Shown: one piece after another, positions 51,626-60,905 of the stretch
Layout: the number at the start of each line of letters is the position of its first letter
How positions within the stretch are numbered: the first letter of the stretch is position 1
NCBI GenBank assembly: GCA_037968815.1
Contig: JBBKWF010000004.1
Coordinates: 256,024 to 320,023 of the forward strand
DNA from: Pseudopedobacter sp037968815
GTDB taxonomy: Bacteria > Bacteroidota > Bacteroidia > Sphingobacteriales > Sphingobacteriaceae
DNA length: 64,000 bases
Reading direction: 5' to 3'
Made by a program: the position numbers and the translations under genes
The notes under the pieces: generated by a model
The model's input: only the letters and a program-made list of their open reading frames with translations
Told to the model about the DNA's origin: nothing
Databases searched by the model: none

Positions 51626-52525
51626 ATGTATCAGAAAATTAAGAAATACATCGAAATTTCACCACGGGAGTTTAGAGGCATGGTTGTGCTTGTTGTAATT
51701 TTGCTTTTTATTTATGGTGCGCCATATATTTATGAGCGGGTAATGGGCGAACCCCTTAAAATCACTATAGAAACATTAACGCCAAAAATTGCTGAAATTG
51801 AGTCTTTTGATGAAAAGAAAGATGGTTTTTACGCTACTGACACAAAACCAATAAAAGGTGAGCTTTTTGAATTTAATCCAAATAATTTATCGGTTGAAAA
51901 CTGGAAACGATTAGGGCTTAGTGAAAAACAAGCACTTAGTATTAAAAAGTACGAGGCTAAAGGTGGTAAGTTTAGAAAGCTTGAAGATGTTAAAAAGATG
52001 TATCCTATTACTGAAGAGATGTATCATCGGTTAGAACCTTATATTAGAATACCTATGGAAGAGCAGGCTTTTAATGCTTATCCAGACAATAAAAAGGCCA
52101 CTTCTTTTGCTCCCCAAGCACCAGTAGACGTGGAGCTGAACAGTGCCGACTCTACTACTTTGGTTACTGTTAGAGGTATCGGGCCATCATTTGCTTCTAG
52201 AATTATAAAGTATAGAGATAGATTGGGCGGATTTGTATCGCTAAATCAACTACGTGAGGTTTTTGGTGTTGACTCGGCTAAGTTTGATCAGATATCACCG
52301 CAAATGAATATTAATGTGCAAAATATTAGAAAGATTAATATTAACCGATGTACTTTAGAAGAGATTAGACTGTTTCCATACCTGCGCTATAAGCAAGCCA
52401 GTGCAATTATTGCCTATAGAAATCAACATGGAAAGTTCTCGAATACCTCAGATTTGAATAAAATTGCGATATTGGACCCAGAACTTATTCAAAAAATTGC
52501 ACCCTATTTAAATTTCAATGATTGA
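51626..52525 (+). CDS. ComEA-like helix-hairpin-helix protein, membrane anchored
   Basis: A 299-residue protein with one N-terminal hydrophobic helix (residues about 19-33) and at least three helix-hairpin-helix repeats: LGLSEKQALSIKKYEAKGGKF, then VRGIGPSFASRIIKYRDRLGGF, then YKQASAIIAYRNQHGKF. These non-specific DNA-binding repeats resemble ComEA, the periplasmic DNA receptor in natural transformation. The ComM-like ATPase elsewhere in the window is compatible with competence, but no pilus or ComEC gene is seen here. It overlaps apt by eight bases. Confidence 0.85.
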   Translation: MYQKIKKYIEISPREFRGMVVLVVILLFIYGAPYIYERVMGEPLKITIETLTPKIAEIESFDEKKDGFYATDTKPIKGELFEFNPNNLSVENWKRLGLSEKQALSIKKYEAKGGKFRKLEDVKKMYPITEEMYHRLEPYIRIPMEEQAFNAYPDNKKATSFAPQAPVDVELNSADSTTLVTVRGIGPSFASRIIKYRDRLGGFVSLNQLREVFGVDSAKFDQISPQMNINVQNIRKININRCTLEEIRLFPYLRYKQASAIIAYRNQHGKFSNTSDLNKIAILDPELIQKIAPYLNFND

Positions 52526-53048
52526 AACTAGCATAAAGAATAGCATTAGAGACATTCCAGATTTTCCAAAACCCGGAATTATTTTCAAAGATATTACCCC
52601 AATATTAAAGGATCAAAAACTGTGTACGGCAATAATTGATGCTTTTGTAGCTGAGCTTAAAGATTTGGAATTTGATGCGATAGCTGGTATTGAAAGTAGA
52701 GGTTTTTTGTTTGGATTGATGCTTGCCAATAGGTTAAATGTGCCCTTTATTCCGATTAGAAAAGCTGGGAAATTACCTTTTAAAACTATTCAACAATCTT
52801 ATGATTTAGAATATGGATCTGCTATTTTAGAAATCCATGAAGATGCTTTTGAACCAGGAACAAGAGTTTTAATTCATGATGATTTATTGGCAACAGGAGG
52901 AACCGTAGAAGCAACTTCTTTATTAATTGAAAAAATGAAAGGTGTAATCTCTGGGTTTTCTTTTTTAATTAGCCTTGATTTTTTAGGTGGGGAAGAAAGA
53001 TTGAAAAACTTTTCTGAAAACTTTTACACCTTGGCAAATTATAAATAG
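52518..53048 (+). CDS. apt: Adenine phosphoribosyltransferase
   Basis: Salvages adenine to AMP using PRPP. The 176-residue enzyme has the opening DIPDFPKPGIIFKDITP, IAGIESRGFLFG, and the PRPP loop VLIHDDLLATGGT near residue 117. It overlaps the ComEA-like gene, so the two are translationally coupled, with no obvious functional link. Confidence 0.96.
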   Translation: MIETSIKNSIRDIPDFPKPGIIFKDITPILKDQKLCTAIIDAFVAELKDLEFDAIAGIESRGFLFGLMLANRLNVPFIPIRKAGKLPFKTIQQSYDLEYGSAILEIHEDAFEPGTRVLIHDDLLATGGTVEATSLLIEKMKGVISGFSFLISLDFLGGEERLKNFSENFYTLANYK

Positions 53049-53063
53049 GTCCCCTTTTGTTCT

Positions 53064-54149
53064 TTATGACAAATGAGCTAGACCTAATTTTTCAGCAACT
53101 TCATTCAAATCTTTAACAACAGCATCAATTAAAGGGATACCCTTGATCTTACGTTCTTTTTCTGCTTCAACTTCTGGCTCTCCAGGGATAATTACTTTTT
53201 GATTCTCATTGATTGGAGTTGCACTTTTAAAGCGTTCTATCCAATTATCCATGTTTGCTTTAAAGTCATCTATAGGTCGGAAGCCATCAACTCGCATGGC
53301 GCCTAAAAAATGCCCTAACCCTTCACCGGGTTGATTAGGTAGCGGATCCATAAAAGCAACAAAAGGGGGTGCCCAAGGACCATAACTTGCGCCAGATAAA
53401 ACAGCTGATAAAATATCAACAGTTGCACTTAATCCAAACCCTTTATGACTGCCATGTTCTCTGTCGGAACCTAGTGGTAAAAGAGAACCACCGCTTTTTA
53501 AATCAGCAGGGTTTGTTGCTTTTCCTCCATTTTTATCTTGAACCCAGCCTTCAGGGATATCTTTTCCTTCACGCTGGGCAATCTCTAGTTTGCCATTTGC
53601 GGCAGTTGAAGTCGCCATGTCTATAATCACTGGAGGATATTTTCCTGCAGGAAATCCGTAGCAAATAGGGTTGGTTCCTAGCATCCTTTCAGAAGAGAAA
53701 GTTGGAGCAACCAATGGACTAGCATTAGTTAAAGCATAGCCAATCATATCTTTTTCTACCGCCATTAAAGCGTGATAGCCCGCAATACCAAAATGATTTG
53801 AGTTTTTTACCGCAACCCATCCTGAACCGCATTGCTCTGCTTTCTCAATAGCAACTTGCATGGCAAAAGGAGCTACAACCAAACCTAAGCCTGCATCGCC
53901 ATCTACAGTTGCTGTGCTCGCCGTTTCATGAACAACTCTAATGTTTGGGGTGGGGTTAATTCTTTTCTTCTCCCAAAGCCTTACATAACCTGTTAAACGA
54001 GCTACACCGTGAGAGTCTATTCCTCTTAAGTCTGCTTTTAACAAAACATTAGTGGCTAAATCGGCATGCTCATTAGAACATCCCATTTTAATGAAAACAG
54101 ATTTGGTGAAGTTTCTAAGTTTATCTTCAGAAAATGTAAGGTACTCCAT
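53064..54149 (-). CDS. Ldh family (malate/L-lactate-type) NAD(P)-dependent oxidoreductase
   Basis: A 361-residue enzyme of the LDH2/MDH fold, unrelated to classical Rossmann LDH. Landmarks are KADLRGIDSHGVARL with the catalytic His, VDGDAGLGLVVAPFAM, VKNSNHFGIAGYHALMAV and GTNPICYGFP. The substrate could be malate, lactate, ureidoglycolate or a related 2-hydroxy acid; the sequence alone does not decide. It is a single gene, convergent with apt. Confidence 0.9.
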   Translation of the reverse strand: MEYLTFSEDKLRNFTKSVFIKMGCSNEHADLATNVLLKADLRGIDSHGVARLTGYVRLWEKKRINPTPNIRVVHETASTATVDGDAGLGLVVAPFAMQVAIEKAEQCGSGWVAVKNSNHFGIAGYHALMAVEKDMIGYALTNASPLVAPTFSSERMLGTNPICYGFPAGKYPPVIIDMATSTAANGKLEIAQREGKDIPEGWVQDKNGGKATNPADLKSGGSLLPLGSDREHGSHKGFGLSATVDILSAVLSGASYGPWAPPFVAFMDPLPNQPGEGLGHFLGAMRVDGFRPIDDFKANMDNWIERFKSATPINENQKVIIPGEPEVEAEKERKIKGIPLIDAVVKDLNEVAEKLGLAHLS

Positions 54150-54272
54150 TTGGACTTGATGGTTTGTTTAAAAAAATAACAATTGTCAAACCTAATATTT
54201 TTAGATTAAAATGCACTTATGAATTTGAATTTTATAATCAGTTAAAAGTATTATTATAAGATTTATTAATGA

Positions 54273-54309
54273 ACAAAGCAGGTTATGAAATTAATCTAAC
54301 CTGCTTTGT
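54273..54309. terminator. Bidirectional-looking terminator hairpin
   Basis: Perfect 13-base arms ACAAAGCAGGTTA (54273-54285) and TAACCTGCTTTGT (54297-54309) with an 11-base loop. It lies downstream of the CotH gene on the minus strand and is followed there by an AT-rich run. Confidence 0.75.
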
Positions 54310-54350
54310 ATAATCAAATATTGATTGGATTCTTTCGAGCCCATAACATC

Positions 54351-55784
54351 TTACTTTAAATAACTCACCACAGCCGCATTACGACTAGTTGCATGTGTTT
54401 TCAAAGTGCTGATGGCATTATAAAAATCAGACGAACTGTTTAAAAAAGTATATCCTTTTTTCTCTGTAGTTGCATAAGGTTCAACCAAAGCTGAATATTT
54501 GGTGTAAAGCGCTTGCATGCTAGTCGCATTAAAAGGACCATCTATTACTTCTCTTAAATAGCCATCATATTTTGCTTTATAAACAGCGTCATTATATAAA
54601 TAACCAATAAGTGGCCAACTTGAGCTATTAAGTCCAGAAAAATTCAGAGAATATGAACCACTCTGTTTTCCGGTTTGCAAAGCTTCATTATTATCCCAAG
54701 GAATCCAAGTCAATAAACTGGTACTAGGGTCGTTATATAAGAAATAGTTGTGTGTCATTCTACCATAGGTATCCCAGTTTTGAATGGTAGTGTTCACTGC
54801 TAAATATTTTAAGAAAATATCAGTATCAAAAATTGCGTTTAAGTTAGTTCTCCAAACACTAGGATCAGTAGTTCTATTGGAAGCATGTAATGTAGATAGT
54901 AGACTTTTAACATCTGTATAATCTTCATCATCCTCATTGGTTTTTTTAACCATTTCATCAGTATCAAATGAACCGCTTGCGAAGCTAGCAGCATCACCGT
55001 CTGGTTTGTATAAGTTTCCTTTTTTGCTGCTAAACTGTGAGCTTATTACAGTGTCGTCAACTTCTTCTGTAAGTGTGTATAAGCCAAAATATACTGGGCC
55101 ATCACCATTATCAACATATACAGTATAAAATGAAGTATGTGAAGCTGCTAAGCCTGCATTTCTAAAAACATCACCAGCTACTTTTTCCCTAAGAAATGAC
55201 TTGTCATCATAATTGTTTTTAAGACTTAATTTTTTGAATCCATAAAATCTTTGGTTTTTCAGGATTGGATACTGATCTTCAAACTCGTCAAAGTCTAATT
55301 TAAAAGACAGTTTTAGATTACCGCTTTTCCAAGTTGATTCTAAACTCGAATTACCTTTAAACCTCAATCCAACTCTATACCACTCCTTACCATTATGGAA
55401 AACCTCTGCAGGTACAAAAACAGGATCTTCATCCTGATCTGATACGCCCCCGGCTGAACCAGGGCTAAAAACTCCGAATGTTCCGTATTTATTAGTCATA
55501 TCAGATAGCATTCTTTCCCATCTTGTTTTGCTGATAACGATATCTAACCTTTGAACCTTAGTATCATCAAATATTAAACTAAAGTTTGGATCAGCATCAT
55601 TGCTATGAGTACTAACCGTCCAATCTGTGGCCGTAAAAGTAGAGTCAGCATAAGTTTCTGTGGTTAAAGTTCCGCCACTAATGCTTTCTTGGTTAGCAAC
55701 TGCAGTAGTGTCTTTTTTACAGGAGATGGCAAATAATGATATAACTGCAAAAGTTACGAGGGATATTGAAATTGTTTTCTTCAT
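54351..55784 (-). CDS. CotH kinase family lipoprotein
   Basis: A 477-residue lipoprotein (lipobox AISC, Cys22). The CotH domain is clear: RLDIVISKTRWERML, FKGNSSLESTWKSGNLKLSF (in part), FYGFKKLSLKNNYDDKSFLRE, YFGLYTLTEEVDD, the catalytic-loop-like NWDTYGRMTHNYFLYND and WIPWDNNEAL, where the Asp should bind metal. CotH is an atypical protein kinase fold known from spore coats; in Bacteroidota surface lipoproteins of this type have no assigned target. It is a single gene. Confidence 0.9.
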   Translation of the reverse strand: MKKTISISLVTFAVISLFAISCKKDTTAVANQESISGGTLTTETYADSTFTATDWTVSTHSNDADPNFSLIFDDTKVQRLDIVISKTRWERMLSDMTNKYGTFGVFSPGSAGGVSDQDEDPVFVPAEVFHNGKEWYRVGLRFKGNSSLESTWKSGNLKLSFKLDFDEFEDQYPILKNQRFYGFKKLSLKNNYDDKSFLREKVAGDVFRNAGLAASHTSFYTVYVDNGDGPVYFGLYTLTEEVDDTVISSQFSSKKGNLYKPDGDAASFASGSFDTDEMVKKTNEDDEDYTDVKSLLSTLHASNRTTDPSVWRTNLNAIFDTDIFLKYLAVNTTIQNWDTYGRMTHNYFLYNDPSTSLLTWIPWDNNEALQTGKQSGSYSLNFSGLNSSSWPLIGYLYNDAVYKAKYDGYLREVIDGPFNATSMQALYTKYSALVEPYATTEKKGYTFLNSSSDFYNAISTLKTHATSRNAAVVSYLK

Positions 55785-55984
55785 CTTTTAAATATTAGGT
55801 GCTTTGTAGTATTAAAAGATTTATTTCAGAAATTCCTTCGGTCAAAGGAATGTTTTTTTTAAAAAGATCAAGTTTAACTATGATAAAACAGTTTTAAACC
55901 GTTAGATCAGGATGTAGAGTTTGAAGTTTAGAAAAAATTATTGCAAACCCTAAATAGAAAAAGATAGGTTGAGAGAGATGGGGT

Positions 55985-56001
55985 CGCTTAATAATTAAGC
56001 G
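55985..56001. repeat. Short palindrome downstream of bshC
   Basis: Arms CGCTTAAT (55985-55992) and ATTAAGCG (55994-56001) are separated by one base. No T tract follows on the minus strand, so it is a weak terminator candidate at best. Confidence 0.35.
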
Positions 56002-56007
56002 GTTTTA

Positions 56008-57594
56008 TCAGTATAAGATGCTGAATTTAAAATCTAGAGGTTTAAAGTTATCTACTAACTCTTTGATTAATAAATCACCGTACTTTACGTAAAATAAACC
56101 AAAATTCTCTTTACGTTCCTGCAATCCACCACCCGGAAAAAGTAATGTTTTCACTTTGTCTATATCGTCCATTGCTTCAGCATAATTTCTTTTATCTGCT
56201 CTAATCAATTTCTTTTCCAGACTATCTATCGCTTTTTTCAGCCTTAATTCAACAGCCTCTGTACTTGGCTTAAGTGTAGGGTCAATTTTAGCGACACGGT
56301 TTTTCAGATGCTCAAAAACAGCTTGTAACTGTTGCCATTCTTCGTTGATATTCAAATCATGAGCAGTATAGCGCTCAACATATTCTTTTTTAAGTTGCTC
56401 AGTTTCTGTAAAAGAATCTTCAAAACCTAAACCTAATTTATGGAGTTTGTGCGCAACTTTATGATCAGCAATCATCGCTGAGTTTCTTAAAACCAATAAT
56501 GGGAAATCTATTTTGTAAAAATCAAAGTTTGATTTTAACTGAAGCCAATAAGCTAATTCACCACCGCCACCAATATAAGCCAGGTTTGGTAAAATTACTT
56601 CCTGATAAAGTGGACGCATTACTACGTTTGGGCTAAATCGCTCCGGAAAATTGTTGATTTCCGCTTTTAACTCATCTTCTGAAAAAGAAATTTCAGTATT
56701 TAACACGCTGTATTTCCCATCCTCAAAAACAATACGTTCCCGTAGGTCATCAGTTAGATAAAAGAAATTAATCTCCCGTGGGTTTACTTGTGCGTGAATG
56801 TTAAGCTTTGATAAGTCTTGACTAGACTGTTGTATGTTTTTAAAACTATTTTGCTCGATAATATCTTGCAAAGTAATTTCATTAAATTCTTTTTTGAGTT
56901 CGGTATCATCAGCGTCTATGATGACCAAACCATACTTTCCAAATAACTCGTTCGCCATATAGCGGGTAGCCTCTGCTAATGTTTTACCATCCGCATAAGC
57001 TTTTGATACGATATCACTGAGTTTTTGTGCATTTTCTGAGATACCTAAAATGCCTTTGTATTCATTTAAAGCACTTGAAATACTTTTGACGCTCAACCTA
57101 CCGGTTGCGCCAGAGGCTTTCATATCCCAACTTATTTTCTTTCCACCTAAATAGGTATGGTTGATCTCTTCAAAATCATGGTCTTCAGTTGCCATCCAAT
57201 AAATTGGGACAAAATTTTTGTCTGGGAAAGCATCTGTAAGCTCTTTAGCCAAGTTAATTGCGCTTACTATTTTGAAGAGAAAGTAAAGCGGGCCGGTAAA
57301 AATATTAAGCTGATGGCCTGTGGTAACGGTATAAGTATTGTCGGATTTAAGCGACTGAATATTTGATTGAAGTAGAGGGGATTGATTGCTGATTTGCTGA
57401 TATTGACTTTTAAGAACCTCAGCTAAGGTGTTTCTATTTCCTTTAAAATCTCTTTCAGCAATGATTTTCTGAAAGCTTTTTAAATCTGGAAATTGATTGA
57501 TGAAAGGTTTGAGTTGTTCATCTTGACTTAACAGCTTGGTAACTGTTGATGAAAAACATCGTGTTTGATCGTAATCGATAGTTTGTACTTTCAT
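56008..57594 (-). CDS. bshC: Putative cysteine ligase BshC (bacillithiol biosynthesis)
   Basis: Adds cysteine to GlcN-malate in the last step of bacillithiol synthesis. The 528-residue protein shows the family pattern TVTTGHQLNIFTGPLYFLFK near residue 90, VPIYWMATEDHDFEEINH, VVMRPLYQEVILPNLAYIGG and a C-terminal coiled coil (EAVELRLKKAIDSLEKKL). The bshA and bshB genes are not in the window. The rimO gene lies 50 bases upstream on the same strand. Confidence 0.95.
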   Translation of the reverse strand: MKVQTIDYDQTRCFSSTVTKLLSQDEQLKPFINQFPDLKSFQKIIAERDFKGNRNTLAEVLKSQYQQISNQSPLLQSNIQSLKSDNTYTVTTGHQLNIFTGPLYFLFKIVSAINLAKELTDAFPDKNFVPIYWMATEDHDFEEINHTYLGGKKISWDMKASGATGRLSVKSISSALNEYKGILGISENAQKLSDIVSKAYADGKTLAEATRYMANELFGKYGLVIIDADDTELKKEFNEITLQDIIEQNSFKNIQQSSQDLSKLNIHAQVNPREINFFYLTDDLRERIVFEDGKYSVLNTEISFSEDELKAEINNFPERFSPNVVMRPLYQEVILPNLAYIGGGGELAYWLQLKSNFDFYKIDFPLLVLRNSAMIADHKVAHKLHKLGLGFEDSFTETEQLKKEYVERYTAHDLNINEEWQQLQAVFEHLKNRVAKIDPTLKPSTEAVELRLKKAIDSLEKKLIRADKRNYAEAMDDIDKVKTLLFPGGGLQERKENFGLFYVKYGDLLIKELVDNFKPLDFKFSILY

Positions 57595-57644
57595 GCTAAT
57601 AAGCGAAAATAGCCAAAATTCAAGACCTTGGCTATTTGCATTAT

Positions 57645-58970
57645 TTATTTGACAATAGTTCCATAAAGATCAAAATCCTCTGCTCTATCTATTTTGGTGT
57701 TCACAAAACTTCCAGGAGTAGCATAATTGGTTTTTGCGTCAATTAAAACTTCATTGTCAACTTCAGGGGAGTCAAACTCTGTACGGCCAACAAAAAAATC
57801 ACCTTCTAGTTTATCCACCAATACTTTGTAGGTATTCCCTACCTTTTGTTGGTTTAAATCGTAGGAAATAGCTTGTTGAATTTCCATAATATCTTCTACA
57901 CGTTGTTCTTTTGTTTCTTGAGGAACATCGTCCACTAAGTCATAAGCGTGAGTTTTTTCTTCGTGAGAATAAGTGAAGCAACCTAATCTATCAAAACGAG
58001 TTTCTTCTACCCAGTCTTTCATCTGGTTAAAGTCATCCTCAGTTTCGCCTGGGTAACCACAAATTAAAGTAGTTCTCATAGCGATATTTGGCACCTTATC
58101 TCTTATTTTGTTGACCAAGTCAATGGTCTTCTGCTTGGTAGTTCCACGTCGCATAGATTGCAACATTGGGTCAGATATGTGTTGTAAAGGCATATCCATG
58201 TATTTACAAATATTTGAACGTTCGTTCATCACATCTAATATATCCATTGGAAAACCAGAAGGGTAAGCATACTGTAAGCGGATCCATTCAATGCCATCAA
58301 CATCAGAAAGATGGCGCATTAAATCTGCTAAACTTCTTTTATTGTATAAATCTAAACCGTAATAAGTTAAATCCTGAGCGATCAAAATCAGTTCCTTAGT
58401 TCCGTTTTTAGCTAAAAACTTGGCTTCTTTTACTAATTCATCAATAGGTTTTGAAAGGTGCTTTCCACGCATTAACGGAATGGCACAAAAAGAGCATGGT
58501 CGGTTACAGCCTTCAGCAATTTTGAAATAAGCAAAGTGAGAAGGAGTGGTTAACATCCGCTCTCCTAAAAGCTCATATTTGTAATCAGCACCAACGGCAC
58601 TCAATAAATTAGGTAAATCATTAGTACCGAACCAAGCATCAATATTGGTGATTTCTGCAGAAAGTTCTGGCGTATATCTTTCTGATAAACAACCCGTAAC
58701 AATTACTTTTCCTATTTTTCCTTGATCTTTTAACTCGCTATACTGTAAAATGGTGTCAATAGATTCTTGTTTTGCATTGTCAATAAAACCACAAGTATTT
58801 ATTACCACAATGTCGTTTGCTTGTACATTGTTAGCTTCATGCACTACATCCATTTTATTGCCGTTCAACTGACCCATCAAAACTTCAGAGTCGTAGGTGT
58901 TTTTTGAACAACCCAGGGTGATTACGTTAACTCTAGCTGGTATTTTGGATTTCACTGATTTTACTTTCAT
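57645..58970 (-). CDS. rimO: Ribosomal protein S12 methylthiotransferase
   Basis: A radical SAM enzyme that methylthiolates the conserved Asp of ribosomal protein S12. The N-terminal UPF0004 domain has ITLGCSKNTYDSE and a second cluster with Cys60 and Cys94. The radical SAM site is C-x3-C-x2-C at Cys155, Cys159 and Cys162 (GCNRPCSFCAIP). A TRAM domain closes the 441-residue protein. The EGCNRPCSFCAIP wording and the TRAM end fit RimO rather than MiaB. Confidence 0.95.
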   Translation of the reverse strand: MKVKSVKSKIPARVNVITLGCSKNTYDSEVLMGQLNGNKMDVVHEANNVQANDIVVINTCGFIDNAKQESIDTILQYSELKDQGKIGKVIVTGCLSERYTPELSAEITNIDAWFGTNDLPNLLSAVGADYKYELLGERMLTTPSHFAYFKIAEGCNRPCSFCAIPLMRGKHLSKPIDELVKEAKFLAKNGTKELILIAQDLTYYGLDLYNKRSLADLMRHLSDVDGIEWIRLQYAYPSGFPMDILDVMNERSNICKYMDMPLQHISDPMLQSMRRGTTKQKTIDLVNKIRDKVPNIAMRTTLICGYPGETEDDFNQMKDWVEETRFDRLGCFTYSHEEKTHAYDLVDDVPQETKEQRVEDIMEIQQAISYDLNQQKVGNTYKVLVDKLEGDFFVGRTEFDSPEVDNEVLIDAKTNYATPGSFVNTKIDRAEDFDLYGTIVK

Positions 58971-58982
58971 TTCTTTTAATTT

Positions 58983-59455
58983 GATTTCACTGATTAGTGT
59001 GATGATTTCAACTTTTCAGTTAAACAGATAATCTTTTTACTTCACAACTTCCATTTCCGAAATTGACCAATAAACCTGTTTTAATTTTACTAGCTTTTAA
59101 ATAAGATATTAATTGTGATTGAAAAAGTTTTGGTTGTATTCCTGTTACCGCTTTAATTTCTAAAATCACATTGTTCTCTATGAAAAAGTCACATCTGAAT
59201 TTTCCTGCTAATTTATTTTTAAAGTAAACATTAAATTCTTTTTCACATTCAAATTCGATATTTTCATTTTCAAATTGAATCATGAGTGCTTTAGAATAAA
59301 TTTTCTCTAGAAACCCAGGCCCTAGTTCTTTGTGAACTTCATAGCAACAGCCGATAATTTTATGAGTTAAGGGGTCTTTTTCTATAACATCCATAAATCA
59401 ATCTTTGTTGTTTCTCTAAAATTAAGTCTGTGAAATCTTTGTTATCTGTGAAATT
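58983..59455. repeat. Short repeats flanking the GxxExxY gene
   Basis: On the left, GATTTCACTGAT (58983-58994) is the inverse of ATCTGTGAAATT on the right (59444-59455), ten of twelve bases matching. On the right side TCTGTGAAAT occurs twice (59427-59436, 59445-59454) and AATCTTTGTT twice (59400-59409, 59434-59443). The repeats enclose only the GxxExxY gene, as expected of an inserted cassette. Confidence 0.5.
59020..59394 (-). CDS. GxxExxY family protein (PD-(D/E)XK-like)
   Basis: A 124-residue protein. The family-defining motif is GFLEKIY at 27-33. The nuclease-like core is CDFFIENNVILEIKA with Asp69, Glu79 and Lys81, a D-X9-E-x-K site. GxxExxY proteins are scattered in Bacteroidota and other phyla; their function is unknown. 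It sits between ftsY and rimO, with short repeats on both sides that suggest insertion into this cluster. Confidence 0.9.
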   Translation of the reverse strand: MDVIEKDPLTHKIIGCCYEVHKELGPGFLEKIYSKALMIQFENENIEFECEKEFNVYFKNKLAGKFRCDFFIENNVILEIKAVTGIQPKLFQSQLISYLKASKIKTGLLVNFGNGSCEVKRLSV

Positions 59456-60419
59456 ACTTTCCAAACAAACTATCTACAAACTCTTTCTTATTAAACAACT
59501 GCAAATCCGTCATTTTTTCGCCTACACCAATGTATTTAACAGGGATTTTAAACTGATCCGAAATACCAATAACAACCCCGCCTTTTGCCGTTCCGTCCAA
59601 CTTAGTTAAAGCTAGTGCATTTACATCTGTGGCTTGGGTAAATTGTTTGCATTGTTCAATTGCATTTTGACCGGTAGAGGCATCTAAAACCAATAAAATT
59701 TCATGTGGAGCGCCAGGAACTACCTTTTGCATTACATTCTTAATTTTAGTTAGCTCGTTCATTAAGCCAACTTTGTTGTGTAAACGCCCGGCAGTATCAA
59801 TAATTGCTACATCCTCGTTATTGGCAACGGCAGATTTTAAAGTATCAAAAGCTACAGAAGCAGGATCCGCATTCATTCCTTGCGAAACCACACGTACATC
59901 TGCTCGTTTACCCCAAAGTTGAATTTGCTCAACTGCGGCGGCTCTAAAAGTATCTGCTGCGCCAATTACTACCTTTTGTCCGGCACTTTTTAATTGGTGC
60001 GCAAGTTTTCCAATGGTTGTAGTTTTTCCTACTCCATTTACGCCAACCACCATAATTACATAAGGCTTATGGTCGGTATAGTTATAATCTTGGAACGCAG
60101 TACTGTTATTTTCTTCTAAAAGAGCCTGTACTTCTTCCCTTAAAATGCTATTAAGTTCAGATGTATTTACGTATTTATCTCGGGCAACGCGTTCTTCAAC
60201 CCTTTTTACTATTTTAAGTGTGGTAGTAACACCAACATCAGAATTCACTAAAATTTCTTCCAATTCATCTAAAACATCCTCATCAACTGTTGATTTACCA
60301 ACAACTGCCTTGCTCATTTTAGAAAAAAAGGTGTCTTTAGTTTTTTCCAGACCTTTATCTAAGGCCTCCTGTTCTTCTGCCGTTTTTTCTTTCTTTTTAA
60401 AGAAATCAAATAGTCCCAT
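59454..60419 (-). CDS. ftsY: Signal recognition particle receptor FtsY
   Basis: Docks the SRP-ribosome complex at the inner membrane. The 321-residue protein has the helical N domain (DEDVLDELEEILVNSDVGV) and the G domain with P-loop GVNGVGKTTTIGK near 124, DTFRAAAVEQ, DTAGR and TKLDGTAKGG. The start at 60419 (MGLFDFFKKKEK) is chosen over one 51 bases upstream. The long acidic A domain of E. coli FtsY is absent, as is usual in this phylum. Confidence 0.96.
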   Translation of the reverse strand: MGLFDFFKKKEKTAEEQEALDKGLEKTKDTFFSKMSKAVVGKSTVDEDVLDELEEILVNSDVGVTTTLKIVKRVEERVARDKYVNTSELNSILREEVQALLEENNSTAFQDYNYTDHKPYVIMVVGVNGVGKTTTIGKLAHQLKSAGQKVVIGAADTFRAAAVEQIQLWGKRADVRVVSQGMNADPASVAFDTLKSAVANNEDVAIIDTAGRLHNKVGLMNELTKIKNVMQKVVPGAPHEILLVLDASTGQNAIEQCKQFTQATDVNALALTKLDGTAKGGVVIGISDQFKIPVKYIGVGEKMTDLQLFNKKEFVDSLFGK

Positions 60420-60494
60420 AGTGATAAATTTAAACAAAAAAAGCCATCCTAATTTAAAAGGACGGCTCAAATATTTTTAAAATTAATTACTCAG

Positions 60495-60662
60495 CTAAAC
60501 GCTTTCTTTAGCTTCTACAATTGCGTCCTTAATGTGATCATTATGAGCAATCGCTGATTTAAAAGAGTAAGCACCAGTTTTTGGAGATCTTACTGAAGTA
60601 ATAACTTTTGAGTATTCTTTACCGGTTCCGGTTTTTAGTGTTGCAACTACTTTCTTTGCCAT
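60495..60662 (-). CDS. DUF4295 small basic protein
   Basis: A 55-residue basic protein: MAKKVVATLKTGTGKEYSKV, then ITSVRSPKTGAYSFKSAIA, then a short helical end. It is the Bacteroidota-specific DUF4295 protein that sits between rpmG and ftsY in this phylum. The function is unknown; context and charge suggest a ribosome-linked role. It is 34 bases after rpmG. Confidence 0.9.
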   Translation of the reverse strand: MAKKVVATLKTGTGKEYSKVITSVRSPKTGAYSFKSAIAHNDHIKDAIVEAKESV

Positions 60663-60696
60663 GTTAAATATTGTTTATGCTACAGAATAGCGTAGA

Positions 60697-60879
60697 TTAC
60701 TTAATTTCTTTGTGAACCGTAACTTTTCTAAGTACTGCGTTAAATTTCTTAACTTCCAGTCTCTCAGGAGTGTTTTTACGATTTTTTGTAGTGATATATC
60801 TAGAAGTTCCAGGCATTCCACTTTCCTTATGTTCGGTACATTCTAAAATTACCTGAACTCTGTTTCCTTTCTTAGCCAT
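60697..60879 (-). CDS. rpmG: 50S ribosomal protein bL33
   Basis: A 60-residue ribosomal protein. It starts MAKKGNRVQVILECTEHKES and ends with NAVLRKVTVHKE, with the usual RYITTKNRKNTPERLEVKKF middle. The zinc-binding cysteines of some L33 forms are absent apart from one Cys, so it is a C-minus type. It lies 26 bases after rpmB. Confidence 0.97.
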   Translation of the reverse strand: MAKKGNRVQVILECTEHKESGMPGTSRYITTKNRKNTPERLEVKKFNAVLRKVTVHKEIK

Positions 60880-60905
60880 TATAAAGCGGTATTGAATTCT
60901 TTAAA

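Noticed and set aside
60420..60470. Longer FtsY start
   Set aside because: The added 17 residues are hydrophobic and atypical; MGLFDFFKKK is the usual start.
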